From: Agelas oroides
Taxonomy: Eukaryota; Porifera; Demospongiae; Agelasida; Agelasidae
DNA length: 64,000 nucleotides
Direction of reading: 5' to 3'
Assembly (NCBI GenBank): GCA_949130485.1
Contig: OX422183.1
Span: forward strand, 11,444,543 to 11,508,542
Part shown: positions 23,501 through 31,463 of the stretch, in pieces
Layout of the letters: each line of letters opens with the position of its first letter
How positions within the stretch are numbered: position 1 is the first letter of the stretch
Position numbers and translations under genes: made by a program
Notes under the pieces: model-generated
What the model was told of the DNA's origin: nothing
Database searches by the model: none
Seen by the model: the letters and a program-made list of their open reading frames with translations, nothing else

Positions 23501-24129
23501 ATTGCTTCTAAGGCCATTTTGGGACAGAAGCAGAGCCGTAGTAGCTACGTGGTCTGCAGAGTATTGCATCCAGTTTTTGCCTGTATCGTATCCATGTATG
23601 GTCATTACTAAGCCAGCTGATATCAAAGGAAATGTAGTGAGAAAACAGCAGGTGGAGTGACAAATGGTCTAGGTTGTTCAGCTTCCACTTCTTTCTTGGC
23701 AGAAACTCACTAGAAGGACAAACTCTCGAGCACCGGCGATTTAATTATGCAACTATATTGCAGTGGCGTAAATGTGTATGCATTCCAGGTTCACCCGCTG
23801 GTCCTCAGTAACAAACGCGTTGCACAGCCAAACTTGTTTGGACAGTGGTGACTCTCAATGGCAGGCTAGTGGATAGCTTAAGAACGGCATAACGTATAGC
23901 TAGGCGGTGTATAGAATCTTTTGGAAGCTAAAAGGGGAGATTTGAGTGAACCCCCTGGCCTGTAAATGCATTCATAATGTTTCACCTTTGTTTCCACACA
24001 GGTAATGGTCATACTGGCAGCAAGCAGTATCCTGAGTCAGTGGTGTCCGATAAACAGTTTCCTACTTCTCCCGTACATGTCACCCCACTAAGAGCTCCCC
24101 TCTCAAAGAGCACACCACTGGTGAGTTAG
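8221..24129 (+). CDS. Ig/FN3 single-pass receptor-like adhesion protein (5' incomplete, 10 exons)
   Basis: Coding exons: 8221-8523, 10977-11137, 11803-11950, 12332-12444, 12652-12820, 13292-13639, 14580-14705, 15481-15529, 16391-16692, 24002-24129. All have AG acceptors and GT donors, and phases agree throughout (1-1, 1-0, 0-1, 1-0, 0-1, 1-1, 1-1, 1-2, 2-1, 1-stop); with the one carried-in base they give 616 codons including TAG. Domain order is one Ig, three fibronectin III, one transmembrane helix, a basic stop-transfer KKKNK, then a tyrosine- and proline-rich tail containing NPAY, a PTB-domain binding motif. This is the architecture of cell-surface adhesion or receptor proteins; ligand and pathway cannot be read. 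The signal peptide and any earlier domains lie upstream and were not found. The 7.3-kb last intron contains several transposons. No orthologue name is justified. Confidence 0.85.
8524..9808. other. Intron sequence without recognised content
   Basis: Left part of the intron between the Ig and first FN3 exons. No exon, RNA gene or element end recognised between the Ig donor and the Tigger element at 9809. Confidence 0.5.
9809..10691 (+). mobile_element. Internally deleted Tigger/pogo element
   Basis: Terminal inverted repeats CAGTGGAACCTCTTATAACG and CGTTATAAAGAGGTTCCACTG, flanked on both sides by TA (9807-9808 and 10692-10693), the Tc1/mariner-pogo signature. Subterminal copies of AGCGGACA and AACGGACA occur at the left. 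At 883 bp it lacks the DNA-binding and catalytic parts and cannot be autonomous. It sits in the receptor intron in sense orientation. Confidence 0.9.
10132..10524 (+). pseudogene. Tigger transposase C-terminal remnant
   Basis: A 130-codon open frame inside the deleted Tigger element. It starts acidic, then gives the helical segment AIQTLEHVQHFLESRNC and ends near TTLTQFF, the typical C-terminal tail of Tigger/jerky transposases. The HTH and DDE regions are missing, so no activity is expected. Confidence 0.7.
10977..11137 (+). CDS. Exon: first half of FN3 domain 1
   Basis: Phase 1-0 exon, 53 codons, from PPISPSNL through LMLNWTQHPPP (the conserved B-strand tryptophan) to VVELSIDGG. FN3 domains split near the middle by a phase-0 intron are also seen for domain 2, so the two arose as a pair. 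Acceptor follows CCCTACCACAG; donor GTATGT. Confidence 0.88.
11585..11758 (+). repeat. (TCCC)43 pyrimidine tract next to a splice acceptor
   Basis: About 174 bp of nearly perfect TCCC repeats inside the intron that splits FN3 domain 1, ending 44 bp before the acceptor of the next exon. The sense strand is a very long polypyrimidine tract; the other strand is G-rich (GGGA)n, able in principle to form triplex or quadruplex DNA. Confidence 0.97.
11803..11950 (+). CDS. Exon: second half of FN3 domain 1
   Basis: Phase 0-1, 49 codons plus one base. Contains LIPGETFSIRLRALNLGGISGPSN, the FN3 L-x-P-x-T-x-Y/F-x-x-R motif with the G-x-S-x-PS loop. An alternative AG four bases downstream would shift the frame, so the first AG is used. 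Confidence 0.88.
11951..12331. other. Intron, nothing recognised
   Basis: Ordinary intron sequence between FN3 domains 1 and 2; donor GTAAGT, acceptor CTATATGCAG. Confidence 0.6.
12332..12444 (+). CDS. Exon: first half of FN3 domain 2
   Basis: Phase 1-0, from PRLESFNAVARDGGRSVLLEW to NNVVVE. The LEWE tryptophan matches the B strand of FN3. Confidence 0.85.
12652..12820 (+). CDS. Exon: second half of FN3 domain 2
   Basis: Phase 0-1, preceded by a T-rich tract and TGTGCAG. Encodes YTVSGLDPETSYRFAATVSN, a textbook FN3 LxPxTxYxF core, then AVGRSRSP. Confidence 0.88.
12821..13291. other. Intron, nothing recognised
   Basis: Intron between FN3 domains 2 and 3. Its last roughly 55 bp (from about 13234) are the start of the duplicated unit A. 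Confidence 0.6.
13292..13639 (+). CDS. Exon: FN3 domain 3
   Basis: A single 348-bp phase 1-1 exon, unlike the split first two FN3 domains. Encodes PPSKPTTPIINATTIQTLTF through VDYVFAVAAENDIGVGEFS, with the DxGxGxxS loop of FN3. Potential N-glycosylation at NAT, NIT, NIS and NAS. Copies occur at 27186 (frameshifted) and 39411 (truncated). Confidence 0.85.
13640..14579. other. Intron with a possible microexon
   Basis: Contains the sequence that in unit B is partly inverted and interrupted by a large palindrome. The only exon-like signal is the AAGATG segment at 13924. Confidence 0.5.
13924..13929 (+). other. Candidate 6-nt microexon (AAGATG)
   Basis: AATCCAG|AAGATG|GTAAGC gives a good acceptor and a strong donor around six bases. 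As a phase 1-1 microexon it would insert Glu-Asp between FN3-3 and the TM segment without changing frame. The surrounding 40 bp are conserved in unit B (about 29520-29555). Alternatively an exon starting further upstream could use the same donor; that frame is open in A but broken by an indel in B. Confidence 0.3.
14580..14705 (+). CDS. Exon: transmembrane segment
   Basis: Phase 1-1, 126 bp. Encodes ARALYGIIAGVVGGLLLVVI and continues as a hydrophobic run of about 28 residues, followed by RKKKNK, which predicts a type I single-pass topology with the tail inside. Donor GTGAGT. Intact paralogous exons occur at 30112 and 40131 with one or two extra codons. Confidence 0.9.
14706..15471. other. Intron, short CCAGT repeats
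   Basis: No exon recognised. A small cluster of TCCAGT/CCAGTAG motifs lies at 15257-15292; related CCAGTCC clusters recur at 18795-18870, 30518-30545, 40690-40745 and 41225-41265. Confidence 0.5.
15481..15529 (+). CDS. Exon: juxtamembrane tail, 49 nt
   Basis: Phase 1-2. Encodes SYGTRPSTAAETDEFV, ending at the strong donor GTAAGT. An alternative acceptor nine bases upstream (exon from 15472) keeps the frame and replaces Met by Asn-Ile-Ser-Val. I find no counterpart in unit B, so a B-type message would have to skip it, which would change phase. Confidence 0.65.
15530..16390. other. Intron, nothing recognised
   Basis: No RNA gene or exon recognised. The last 350 bp are conserved in unit B (30780-31093), including an ACAA-rich stretch. 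Confidence 0.5.
16391..16692 (+). CDS. Exon: tyrosine-rich cytoplasmic tail with NPAY
   Basis: Phase 2-1, 302 bp, 100 complete codons. Proline- and tyrosine-rich, low-complexity intracellular sequence. Tyrosines occur in NDYQEQ, SPYYNCL, SKYQNG, QDYGVDV, VKYFQH and NPAYNDH. NPAY matches the NPxY motif bound by PTB domains; several other YxxV/L/Q sites could serve SH2 domains if phosphorylated. The unit-B copy is also fully open but lacks two codons. Confidence 0.85.
16803..17350 (+). mobile_element. hAT-like non-autonomous element, copy 1
   Basis: Ends AGTGGCGTAGGAACC and TTCCTACGCCTAT; flanks are GTATACC on both sides (16796-16802 and 17351-17357). Unit B lacks the insert and has a single GTATACCC at the matching place (about 35320). 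An inverted relative is at 63221-63730. Contains TAGCCTCGTT...GCGAGGCTA, itself like the ends of the MULE MITEs. No coding capacity. The hAT label rests on the 7-8 bp duplication and end sequence only. Confidence 0.8.
18007..18459. mobile_element. Possible non-autonomous DNA element
   Basis: Bounded by AGGGCCGG and CCGGCCCT, with related subterminal sequence (GGTACGGCC near the left, GGCTGTACC near the right). Absent from the aligned part of unit B. No coding capacity and no clear target duplication. Confidence 0.45.
18795..18870. repeat. CCAGTCC short tandem repeats
   Basis: Irregular tandem copies of TCCAGTCCA with small variations, related to clusters elsewhere in units A, B and C. Confidence 0.7.
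19603..19857. repeat. 40-bp minisatellite, about 6.4 copies
   Basis: Unit GGCAGGTAGGTATACAACAC plus ATAGAATTATGAAGGTAAGA, head to tail with very few differences (one unit is 2 bp shorter). It lies just downstream of the transposase stop codon within the pogo element. Confidence 0.93.
19873..22263 (-). CDS. pogo/Tigger-family transposase with C-terminal PHD finger
   Basis: 796 codons, no interruption. Residues 1-55 look like a pipsqueak-type HTH (TAAKAFDVPRKTLDDRIKG). Residues about 65-140 form a CENP-B-type second HTH ending in WWSNFCKRHPRLTLRK. The DDE_1 catalytic core follows: D176 in IYNCDETF, D283 in FVDGHKSH and D319 in HALQPLDVAVF, 35 residues between the last two. Then come a Ser/Pro-rich linker with an internal duplication (TPALFSSPSSDSVAPMS twice, residues 426-459), a charged Glu/Lys coiled coil at about 600-695, and a PHD-like zinc finger at 747-795 with eight Cys/His ligands. 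A chromatin-reading finger could bias insertion; that is inference. It sits between matching inverted repeats, so it is a transposon gene. Confidence 0.92.
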   Translation of the reverse strand: MAQSKEKRKQWKEEDMVSAMEAVSQGTAVSTAAKAFDVPRKTLDDRIKGRVKHGTKPGPDTVLTEEEEAALMSYLVYMAQRGFPLTRTMTMAFAWAIAKRAGTADRFNPDLGPGKHWWSNFCKRHPRLTLRKSDKLDRSRAECLNPEVVGEYFDLLDKVLTDNNLKDAPRQIYNCDETFLPLDATREKVVTLKNTKNVYAQSHGTTEHISMLCTASAAGFPLPPMIIYPKAYPGGAYTFEGPDDALYGKSESGYVDSELFIKWMEKIFLKFAVPERPIILFVDGHKSHVNLDVVDMARNNDVILFCLPPHTTHALQPLDVAVFKSFKNHFSKAVKALSFAKKNFVVSKRDFARVVKDPFEQAFSIPNVKAGFRKSGIFPFNRNVVDQSKMLPSTLHDLSDASSSSQTEPYGSSNEPSPSSSRRSMTPALFSSPSSDSVAPMSTPALFSSPSSDSVAPMSTPSSLHSPGSDNSISIPSTNSNSSYTLTCDPPTTNSGSNDYSDAELSVLAPNTPSPIVSSSGVGSSGIDSSQEANPTTVANTPPDSAPSSTGIMNPLVQAGLIPPHLADILATPPANAATQRRVRRITKARVLTAREYVEMMEEKEKKEKEAAELKQKRKEEREQNKLEREKEKERKTQEMEQKKQEREKKKLEKEQEKERRKQEMDQKKRDREQKQQEKERAERKRKCAEKLQEAPKSKYKCTTESDDSQSDCECVPESSRPSRKIRLPSRFCDSSDADSDDDAVLCDLCQAREPEGCKQVPYFWIDCDSCGKWVHTYCAFGRNNVTRRYLCEHCI
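22652..23368. other. Intron sequence shared with inverted copy D
   Basis: Aligns inversely with 60420-60848 and is largely absent from unit B. Short open frames occur (22871-23149) but are not conserved as frames in D, so they are not called. Confidence 0.5.
23369..23952. mobile_element. Non-autonomous element in unit A intron
   Basis: Begins CAGGACCGTAGCCAGG and ends near CCCCTGGCCTG; in unit B the corresponding end reads CTGCCTACGGGCCTG, giving short inverted ends. Copy D lacks the segment and joins the flanking sequences directly, so D acts as an empty site. No coding capacity; a G-run AAGGGGGG follows the left end. Confidence 0.55.
24002..24129 (+). CDS. Exon: receptor C-terminus and stop
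   Basis: Starts after TTTCCACACAG in phase 1 and encodes NGHTGSKQYPESVVSDKQF, then a Ser/Thr/Pro-rich end STPLVS and TAG. Unit B differs mostly at synonymous sites (one Val/Ile change), which hints at constraint. CTG|GTGAGT just before the stop is also a perfect donor, so a spliced alternative end is possible. Copy D has GTATGT there. Confidence 0.8.
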
Positions 24130-24133
24130 CAGA

Positions 24134-24139
24134 AATAAA
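24134..24139 (+). promoter_or_regulatory. Poly(A) signal AATAAA
   Basis: AATAAA starts five bases after the TAG of the last receptor exon. The paralogous position in unit B reads AAATGG and has no such signal. It supports 24002-24129 as the terminal exon of the full gene. Confidence 0.5.
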
Positions 24140-27133
24140 ATTTAATAGTTATTCCTGTTTTGTAAACTTGCATGGCAACAGTGATGTAGACAGGATCCTG
24201 AAGATACCTGCGGACAACAAGGGCACACAGAATTTGTCAGAGCTTCTTAGTGAGTCAATGATGTTAGTGACTTATCCAAACCTTACTATTGGTGGTACTA
24301 ATACCAACAAGAGAGAGTCAAGGCATGATAGCTAAGTTGATATTATGACCAACCTGCCCAAATTGGAGGTCAGCGATGAGAAGCTAACATCTAGTAAGTA
24401 GTCCATTTTAGTGAAGATACACTGGAGTAGTGTTACCATAGTCTCATGAAAGAGCGCCGACTCACAAAAGAGTGCCCACCCCCTACTTTTGGCCCAATTT
24501 CCGGTATAGGGTCAAAGTTTACTCAAATGAGTGCCCACCCTGGAGCGAGCTTAATTGAGAAGCACAGCCTCAAGCGCTATGCATTGAGGTAAGAAACTTT
24601 GTACCGTTGTATGTTATTGCTTGTCCAATTACTTACTTCGAGGGCATTGAGTCACTTTAAACATGACAAGGGCACTCCTTGGTTAAATGCGGAAACACTC
24701 GAAAAAGCACCCACCCCCCTCTTTGGTGGACTTGTATAAGGTGCTCAACCCATGGGCGCTCTTTTGTGAGACTACAGTATTTGTTTTTGTCAGATTTCTT
24801 TTTGTCTGGACCAAACAATAATGTTGGTTAGCTAAACTGAGATAGTGTACTCCACAGTAAGATTGTATACCTGGTACTCTGCTCTTTTTCCCTCTGGCAC
24901 CTGCACACATCTCTTCAGATAACTGACAGATACTCAGACAGTCTACCAAAACCAGCTATGAGCTACATGACAGATGTCTAAACACTGTTGCATGTGTGCT
25001 ATCACCAGTAATCATCCTTCAGTATTGTAGTTAGGCCCATCTTTTAACTCAGCATGTGTTGATCTTTGTATACCAGTAACAACAATTTGACTGTGTGCTT
25101 CACTTTGTTATCTCACTCATCTGTACTGTACTGTGCTACATGAAAATATAGTGCAAACTATAGTGATTAGTCAGGCTTAAGTACTTCATTATCCCATTTC
25201 TAAGTTTTGTGCTTGTTCTGAGTCTTTCGCTTGCAAAATCAATGTGCCATCCAAAACTTGCAAACTTCTGTCATCATGTGCACTACATACATGATAAACT
25301 AAGCCATGTGGTTCTGAACAAGTTTTGTGGCAACATATTTATCACGCTAAGCACAGGATTTAACAAGCCAGCTACCTTTTTTTAATACTATAGAATATTT
25401 AAAACCTACAAAATTTCTGTCAATATGCACACTACGCACTTAACTTTAACTGTGCATGCTATGTAGCCCAACTCTCTGTTGTTCATGTTTAGAGATAGTA
25501 TAATGTGATAAATGTTGTATCCTACATGAGTGCATCTCCAATACCTAAATTCTTATGTCAAATTTGCACAGTTACAGAACCACAAAATAACATATTTTGT
25601 CCAGGCAACAGTATAACAAGCAGTATATCACATCAATTATTAGACCATCGCAATTAAAACCGGTCCTACGGTATGTCAATATATTACAATTACAGACCCC
25701 CCTATACTCCATGTTTTGTCCAAGCAACAATATTACCAGCAGTATCAACAGCAGTATCATAGTTACTGTGAAAGTGTATAGCAACTGCCTGATACAGACA
25801 ACTTGCATGTGCTCTTCCGTTTGCATGATGTAAATATTCATGACCTCAATTGTATAGTATGAACACAGGATATATCTTGCAAGAAGTGTCCAGTCACCAT
25901 GGCAACAGAAATTCATTGTGTTGTATCCCATAAATTGTGCCCGTCCTATATATAGTATCACCTGAGGATCATATTTCACATGAATTCTGTTACATACCAA
26001 TGAACATTTAGCCTCCAACCATTGGATGTACTAGGTGTAATTGTGCTTATACAAGTACGGGTAAATGCCTTAGAATGATCTGCCTGAAAACATAGTATAC
26101 TATACCTCAAGTTCACAGGCAAAAGGCACATGCAAAATGTGCAACAATCCACTAATGCTCATATGGTTTTCTCCTTGATCAATGATCAATGAAGTACATT
26201 TTCTAAAATTGTTTGAAACGCCTTGTCTCATCTATTGGGTTTGTAGTTAGGCTTTTTTGAGTAATGAATCAGAGATACAAAACATTAATACAGCACAATA
26301 CTGGCATCTTACTGCTGTTTGCTTTAAATATGGGATGGGATTGATGATGAAGCAGGCATGTGATGACATTTGATACAGATCAACAATAACACATCACACT
26401 GACATAAACAATGAGACAAATGTTCTAAATTTGTATGTAGCACTGATTAGTGGGGTTTCAGCCACTTTCAAGAAGTGTTGCCAACATGCTGGACAGTTGC
26501 TGTACTCAACAGTAAGTGTGAAGATTCAGCATCCAAGAAATATTATGCTTGTTCGTCTGGAGGAGGGTGGGGCTGATTGATTGACTGGGCAGTTGCACAT
26601 ATGTGGTTACTCAGGTCCTCTACTCTATACTCTGCATGTGATGTCACCTCATTGATTATGATTGACAAGCATTTCTTGTCTTTGGACTATTGTAGTTCCA
26701 AAGTTTCAAGAAGTAAGCTTTTATACTATCAATGTTAATTTTCCCACTCTATGTGCATAATCTAATATCCTATATGTAATCATAATGTTTTGTTGAATCA
26801 ACAATAAACAGATGTCTAGCCCACTAGGCAATGAATTTGCACACATGAATTCTGCATGGTATACAGAGAAGCAGATAACTATAGTCACAGTCTGTGGGGG
26901 TGCAATTGAGAATATGTGAGAATATATTCATATATACTTGTGTTATTGCATGTCCATTTATCACATGATTGCACAAACAAGGGATGGACCATACAAGTAG
27001 TATTCATGGTGAAATTTTTTTATTGCAGTCGACTATTGCATAGCATATCTTTAACCCCTAAGTGACAAAAGGCAGCTCAGAAGGTGACAAAGGTCAGAGA
27101 TGAAGTCTAAACTGTCAGTGAGTGAGGTTGTAA
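24140..27133. other. Downstream part of unit A, no gene
   Basis: Aligned with 36490-39358 in unit B. Contains the small element at 24438, partial tandem repeats around 25240-25480 (CCAAAACTTGCAAACTTCTGTC motif) and 25600-25770 (TTTTGTCCA.GCAACA motif). Open frames here are not conserved between the copies. Confidence 0.55.
24438..24778. mobile_element. Small inverted-repeat element
   Basis: Left end ATAGTCTCATGAAAGAGCGCC and right end GGCGCTCTTTTGTGAGACTAC are inverted repeats. Unit B (36830-37034) keeps a deleted version, copy D (59594-60055) a longer one. Non-coding. Confidence 0.6.
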
Positions 27134-27185
27134 CCACTTTCCATTAACTGTTTAAGTTTGAGAACCCTACTTTCCCCCTTTTCAG

Positions 27186-27523
27186 GACCTCCCAGCAAGC
27201 CAACAACACCCATCATCAATGCCACCACCATCCAAACACTTTCTCTGTTGATTTTGGGTCAAGCCCCATCCGTTTCTTCCTCGTCAACATCACTGAATAC
27301 CCAAATGGGTCACCAAACACCTTGAATATTTCAGCTGATGATACATCAGGAATCATTCGATCATTAGCTATGTTTGAAAGATGGCAGACAATTTTGGTGC
27401 ATTATGTGGAAATGAGACTTTCTAGTCAATTAAACAATCAGGTTGACTATGTGTTTACTGTGGCAGCAGAAAATGATATTGGTGTTGGAGAGTTCAGTAA
27501 TGCAACCAGCCCTGGACGCCTAG
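27186..27523 (+). pseudogene. FN3-3 exon copy in unit B, frameshifted
   Basis: 338 bp against 348 in unit A. A 10-bp deletion after ATCCAAACACT removes GACCTTCTCT-like sequence and shifts the frame, leading to an early TGA. Both splice sites remain. Downstream the original frame is still open, so the damage looks recent. Confidence 0.88.
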
Positions 27524-27684
27524 GTGAGCACACATAGCGTTACGTGGATTCTAGGTAGTTAGTATATGTAAACTTGTTATTACCATATGATTAAAGGTGT
27601 AACTACACTTCATGGATGACAAGCTAGTATAAATTCTGCATCCATCTATCTTACCCTGTCAGCAATTTTTAAACCTTTCAGCAG

Positions 27685-29427
27685 TTAATCATATGGTAAT
27701 AACAAGTTTCTATACAAAGCTTCTATACCGCGGGAATGCAATATTTCTGTAATCTGCACTGTTTTCAACCAATCAGATACTGATTACACTTTTTTGCACT
27801 GGTACGAGTGCAAAAAGTGTAATCGCGACCTGATTGGTTACTGCCGTAGTGAAATCTGCATCTGATTGGTCAATAGTAGTGTAGCAACGGCGTTGTAAAC
27901 AATTCAAACGCGAAAGAAAGCAACGGCAGAAGGTTGTTAGCTTGTGAATTGTCGGCGAAAATCGCTATTCCTTCAACTTCGAAGCTGCAATAAAACGGCC
28001 ATTACCACGCCTTCGAATCTTTCGAGTCACCGACGCCTGGCGGAGAATTGCCGATAGGTGGCAGAAGGTTGTGCCTGTTATGCTAGCCGATTGCTCTGTG
28101 TTTCTTTGGTGAACGAGATCGAGTAGAGCATCATCCAGGTTTGCTATGCCGCTTCGCATGCTTCGTGGCCTGGTATACCCGCGCCGAATACGAGGCTATA
28201 TGCTTCGTGGATAGAATGGTCATTTGCCACGCCTTCTACTCTTCCCATCGCTCCGCCCTCTTCTCGTACTCGCTGGAAAGTTGTTTCAGTCCGTTTTACA
28301 TGTTACTATCACTGTCAAAAGTATAAAAGTGTAATAGGTGAAGAAACAAAGAGAATCTATATGATTAATATGTGATACCATGACTAGCAGTGCAATTTGG
28401 GATTAATTGCACGAGTAAGGTTTGTAATTTCACGAGGCGAAGCCGAGTGAAATTACTAGCCTTACGAGTGTAATTAATCCCAAATTGCACTGCTAGCCAT
28501 GGTATTACATATACGTACATTTTGGGGAGAGAAATTTCACAATTATCAAAGTCCTGAAATTAGTATATGTAATAGCATGGCTAGCAGTGCAATTTGGGAT
28601 TAATTGCACGAGTAAGGTTTGTAATTTCATGAGGCGAAGCCGAGTGAAATTACTAACCTTACGAGTGTTAATTAATCCTAAATTGCACTGCTAGTCATGG
28701 TATCACATATTAATCATATAGATTCTCTTTGTTTCTTCACCTACTACACTTTTATACATTTGACAGTGATAGTAACATGTACTACTGCATGAGAAAACGA
28801 ACTGAAACAACTTTCCAGCGAGTATGAGAAGAGGGCGGAGCGACTAGTTAACGCTAGTGCAAAGGTGGGAAGAGTAGAAGGCGTGGCAAATGACCGTTCG
28901 ATCATAGCCTCTTATTCAGCGCGGGTACCAGGCCACGAAGCATGCGAAGCGGCATAGCAAACCTGAATGATGCTCTACTCGATCTCGTTCACCAAGAAAC
29001 ACAGAGCAATTGGCTAGCATAACAGGCACAACCTTCTGCCACCTATCGGCAATTCTCCGCCAGGCGTCGGTGACTCGAAAGATTCGAAGGCGTGGTAATG
29101 GCCGTTTTATTGCAGCTTCGAAGTTGAAGGAATAACGATTTTCGCCGACAATTCACAAGGAAAGTAGCTAATACAACCTTCTGCCGTTGCTTTCTTTCGC
29201 GTTTGAATTGTTTACAACGCCGTTGCTACACTACTATTGACCAATCAGATGCAGATTTCACTACGGCAGTAACCAATCAGGTCGCGATTACACATTTTTG
29301 CACTCGTACCAGTGCAAAAAAAGTGTAATCAGTATCTGATTGGTTGAAAACAGTGCAGATTACAGAAATATTGCATTCCCGCGGTATAGAAGCTTTGTAT
29401 AGAAACTTGTTATTACCATATGATTAA
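27685..29427. mobile_element. 1.74-kb nested palindrome flanked by TTAA
   Basis: Left arm from TTAATCATATGGTAATAACA to about 28510 is matched by an inverted right arm from about 28557 to 29427, each about 830-870 bp and nearly identical. Each arm holds a second palindrome of about 140 bp (around GCTAGCAGTGCAATTTGGG) next to the centre. Both outer ends abut TTAA, as for piggyBac-type elements. The central 40 bp are host intron sequence identical in order to unit A (13776-13817). No transposase frame. Confidence 0.85.
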
Positions 29428-30111
29428 CTTAGGAACCCCATTTACACAACTGAGTGTGAAGGTCAATCTTACTTTCTGTCTCTCATCTCTATTTCTTTTC
29501 CATGTCCCACAACTACCTCAACTATGATGGACTGTAATCCAGAAGATGGTAAGCTTGTATGTATGCAGCTATTGGACTCATAACGAGATTAGTCTATTAT
29601 GGTTCCTAAATGCAAGTAACATTGAATGAACTAAATGAGCCCTTGCTAGCAGACAGCCTGTGAATTGCTACTATTAGTAAGTATTGATGCTTCCTGGGAA
29701 ACGGTTAATTTCTGGGTGCTCCTATTAACAGACTCGGTTACAAAATATAACCTTATGTACTTGTGTCCACACCTGGTATACTCACCTGCCCCCCTAGTGC
29801 AGTAAATGACCAGCTGGGAATCAATACATTGGTGCAACCTCTACTACAAACTGTATTACACAATTAATTTCTTGTCTCAGTGGGAGCTGGCCTTAATTTT
29901 GTTTTTGAAGACCAGCTTTTCGTATATGTTGCAGTTCGGAAGAAAAATCTCACATAAATATTGTGATTGTTGAAAATATCACTAATAAGGGAGGGACCCA
30001 TACCCTCTGCATCATATGCCTTATTATGCAAATATGTATGTCTGCTGCTTTACATTCTCTTTTTCACTCAATAGTGTTTCACTAAAAACTCTTTCTCCAT
30101 TTCCTCTTCAG
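29428..30111. other. Unit B intron before TM exon
   Basis: Aligns with unit A 13815-14579. Includes the conserved AATCCAGAAGATGGTAAGC candidate microexon at about 29539-29557. No other exon. Confidence 0.5.
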
Positions 30112-30243
30112 CACGTGCACTCTATGGCATCATTGCTGGTGTGGTAGGAGGATTGTTGCTGGTTGTGATAATAATCCTAGTGGTGAGTATAGTGATCATT
30201 GCAGTCAGGAAGAAGAAGAAGAATAAGACGACGGGAAAAATAA
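30112..30243 (+). CDS. Unit B transmembrane exon, open but donor altered
   Basis: Encodes the same ARALYGIIAGVVGG start, hydrophobic helix and basic anchor as unit A with two extra codons (a Ser in the helix and one more Lys). The donor is GCGAGT in place of GTGAGT, a T to C change at +2. GC donors are sometimes used, so splicing may be weakened but not necessarily lost. Confidence 0.5.
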
Positions 30244-31093
30244 GCGAGTAACATTTGACACGATTGACTGACTGCAAATTAACGCATGTAATTTAATTAA
30301 AAACAAACTTCAGTGGCTAGCCGTGTTCAATTTGTCAAGCTTGATTCAGAACATGAGTCACTTCTCTAACTCTGCAACTAACCGAGGCTGTATAGCACAG
30401 TGATACACGATCGTGCCTGGCTTGCCTTGCATGAATTGTGCAACTTGCAAAGGCTGTAGTCAGAGTGTTTTAACTCTACTGACCCTGTTCATTCTTTGTA
30501 AAGAGGCATTTTCTGTGAGTCCAGTAGTCCATTCCAGCAGTCCAGTCTACTGATAGTGACGAGCGATCTGAACTTTGTATCTTCATCAAATTTCAAGTTG
30601 GTGTAAAATATGTGTGACTTGCACTGAAAAAAGTTGAGTTGTGGGAGTGGGGGTGAGGGGGGGATCTTTGTGTGACAAAGATCTATTTGAAATACACACG
30701 CATACAGCTCCAATGGCTCAGCCAAGGGGCTAGGTGTATGGGGAAGTTTCTCCCAAATGAGGTTGACTATATCAGTAAAATCGTAAGTAGGATACTATAT
30801 TTAACACATCCCTGTATATGCAATCCCTAAGTATTTCACCTCCAAATATTTCCCTCTAGATGAGACCTTGCTTAGGAAAATGTACGACTGAATTTGCTAA
30901 ACAAAATACAACAAACAAACAACTGAAATTGTTGGCTTGTAGTGGTACAACAAAACAACATAAATTCTCACAATGCACTAATCAGCTCCTGATTTTGTTG
31001 ACTATTAGATCCCAGTGTATTGCGAAAGCTATCATGAAATTTTACACAAAATAGCCAATGTAAACTATTCAAGTGTGCACTCTCCATGTGCAG
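30244..31093. other. Unit B intron, juxtamembrane exon absent
   Basis: Aligns with unit A 14706-16390 but lacks the segment around 15355-15770 holding the 49-nt exon. G-rich stretch near 30640-30665. Confidence 0.5.
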
Positions 31094-31389
31094 GCTTCAG
31101 AGTCCACCTCTTGGTAAATCAGCGAAGAGCAATGATTATCAAGAGCAGCAGCGTGAAGATCCTCCTTCACCCTACTACAACTGCCTCAGCAAGTACCAGA
31201 ATGGCCTACAGGAACCGCCAAAGCAGGACTATGGAGTTGACGTTCCAGATACTGATGTGAAGTACTTCCAGCACAACCCTGTTCCCAACCCAGCCTACAA
31301 TGACCACATCCCTACTAACCTGGGTCAGCTAAGTCCAAAGAGTCCCCACCAAACCTCCTTGCCTCGCAGCCTTACTGACTATCAGCAAG
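31094..31389 (+). CDS. Unit B cytoplasmic tail exon, open
   Basis: 296 bp; an in-frame 6-bp deletion removes Arg-Pro relative to unit A. All tyrosine motifs including NPAYNDH are kept; substitutions such as Gln/Pro, Ser/Asp and Asn/Asp are mixed with synonymous ones. Splice sites TGTGCAG and GTAAAT are intact. Expression is unproven because the 5' parts of this copy are broken or missing. Confidence 0.55.
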
Positions 31390-31463
31390 GTAAATAGATT
31401 AAATGTTGGGGAAGGGGCATGGTAATGTGCATGTAAGTGTACCAAGGGCAGAGAAACAGACCT

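Larger units (their letters stand above)
13234..27133 (+). repeat. Segmental duplication unit A (13.9 kb)
   Basis: The segment from just before the FN3-3 exon through the last exon and 3 kb of downstream DNA recurs as unit B and, in part, as C, D and E. The junction lies where GTGAGGTTGTAACC at the unit end meets ACTTTCCATTAACTG at the next unit start. A and B align over exons and introns except for mobile insertions and deletions. Confidence 0.9.

Noticed and set aside
25572..26018. 148-codon - strand frame downstream of unit A
   Set aside because: Lies in tandem-repeated non-coding DNA; the homologous unit B sequence does not keep the frame.
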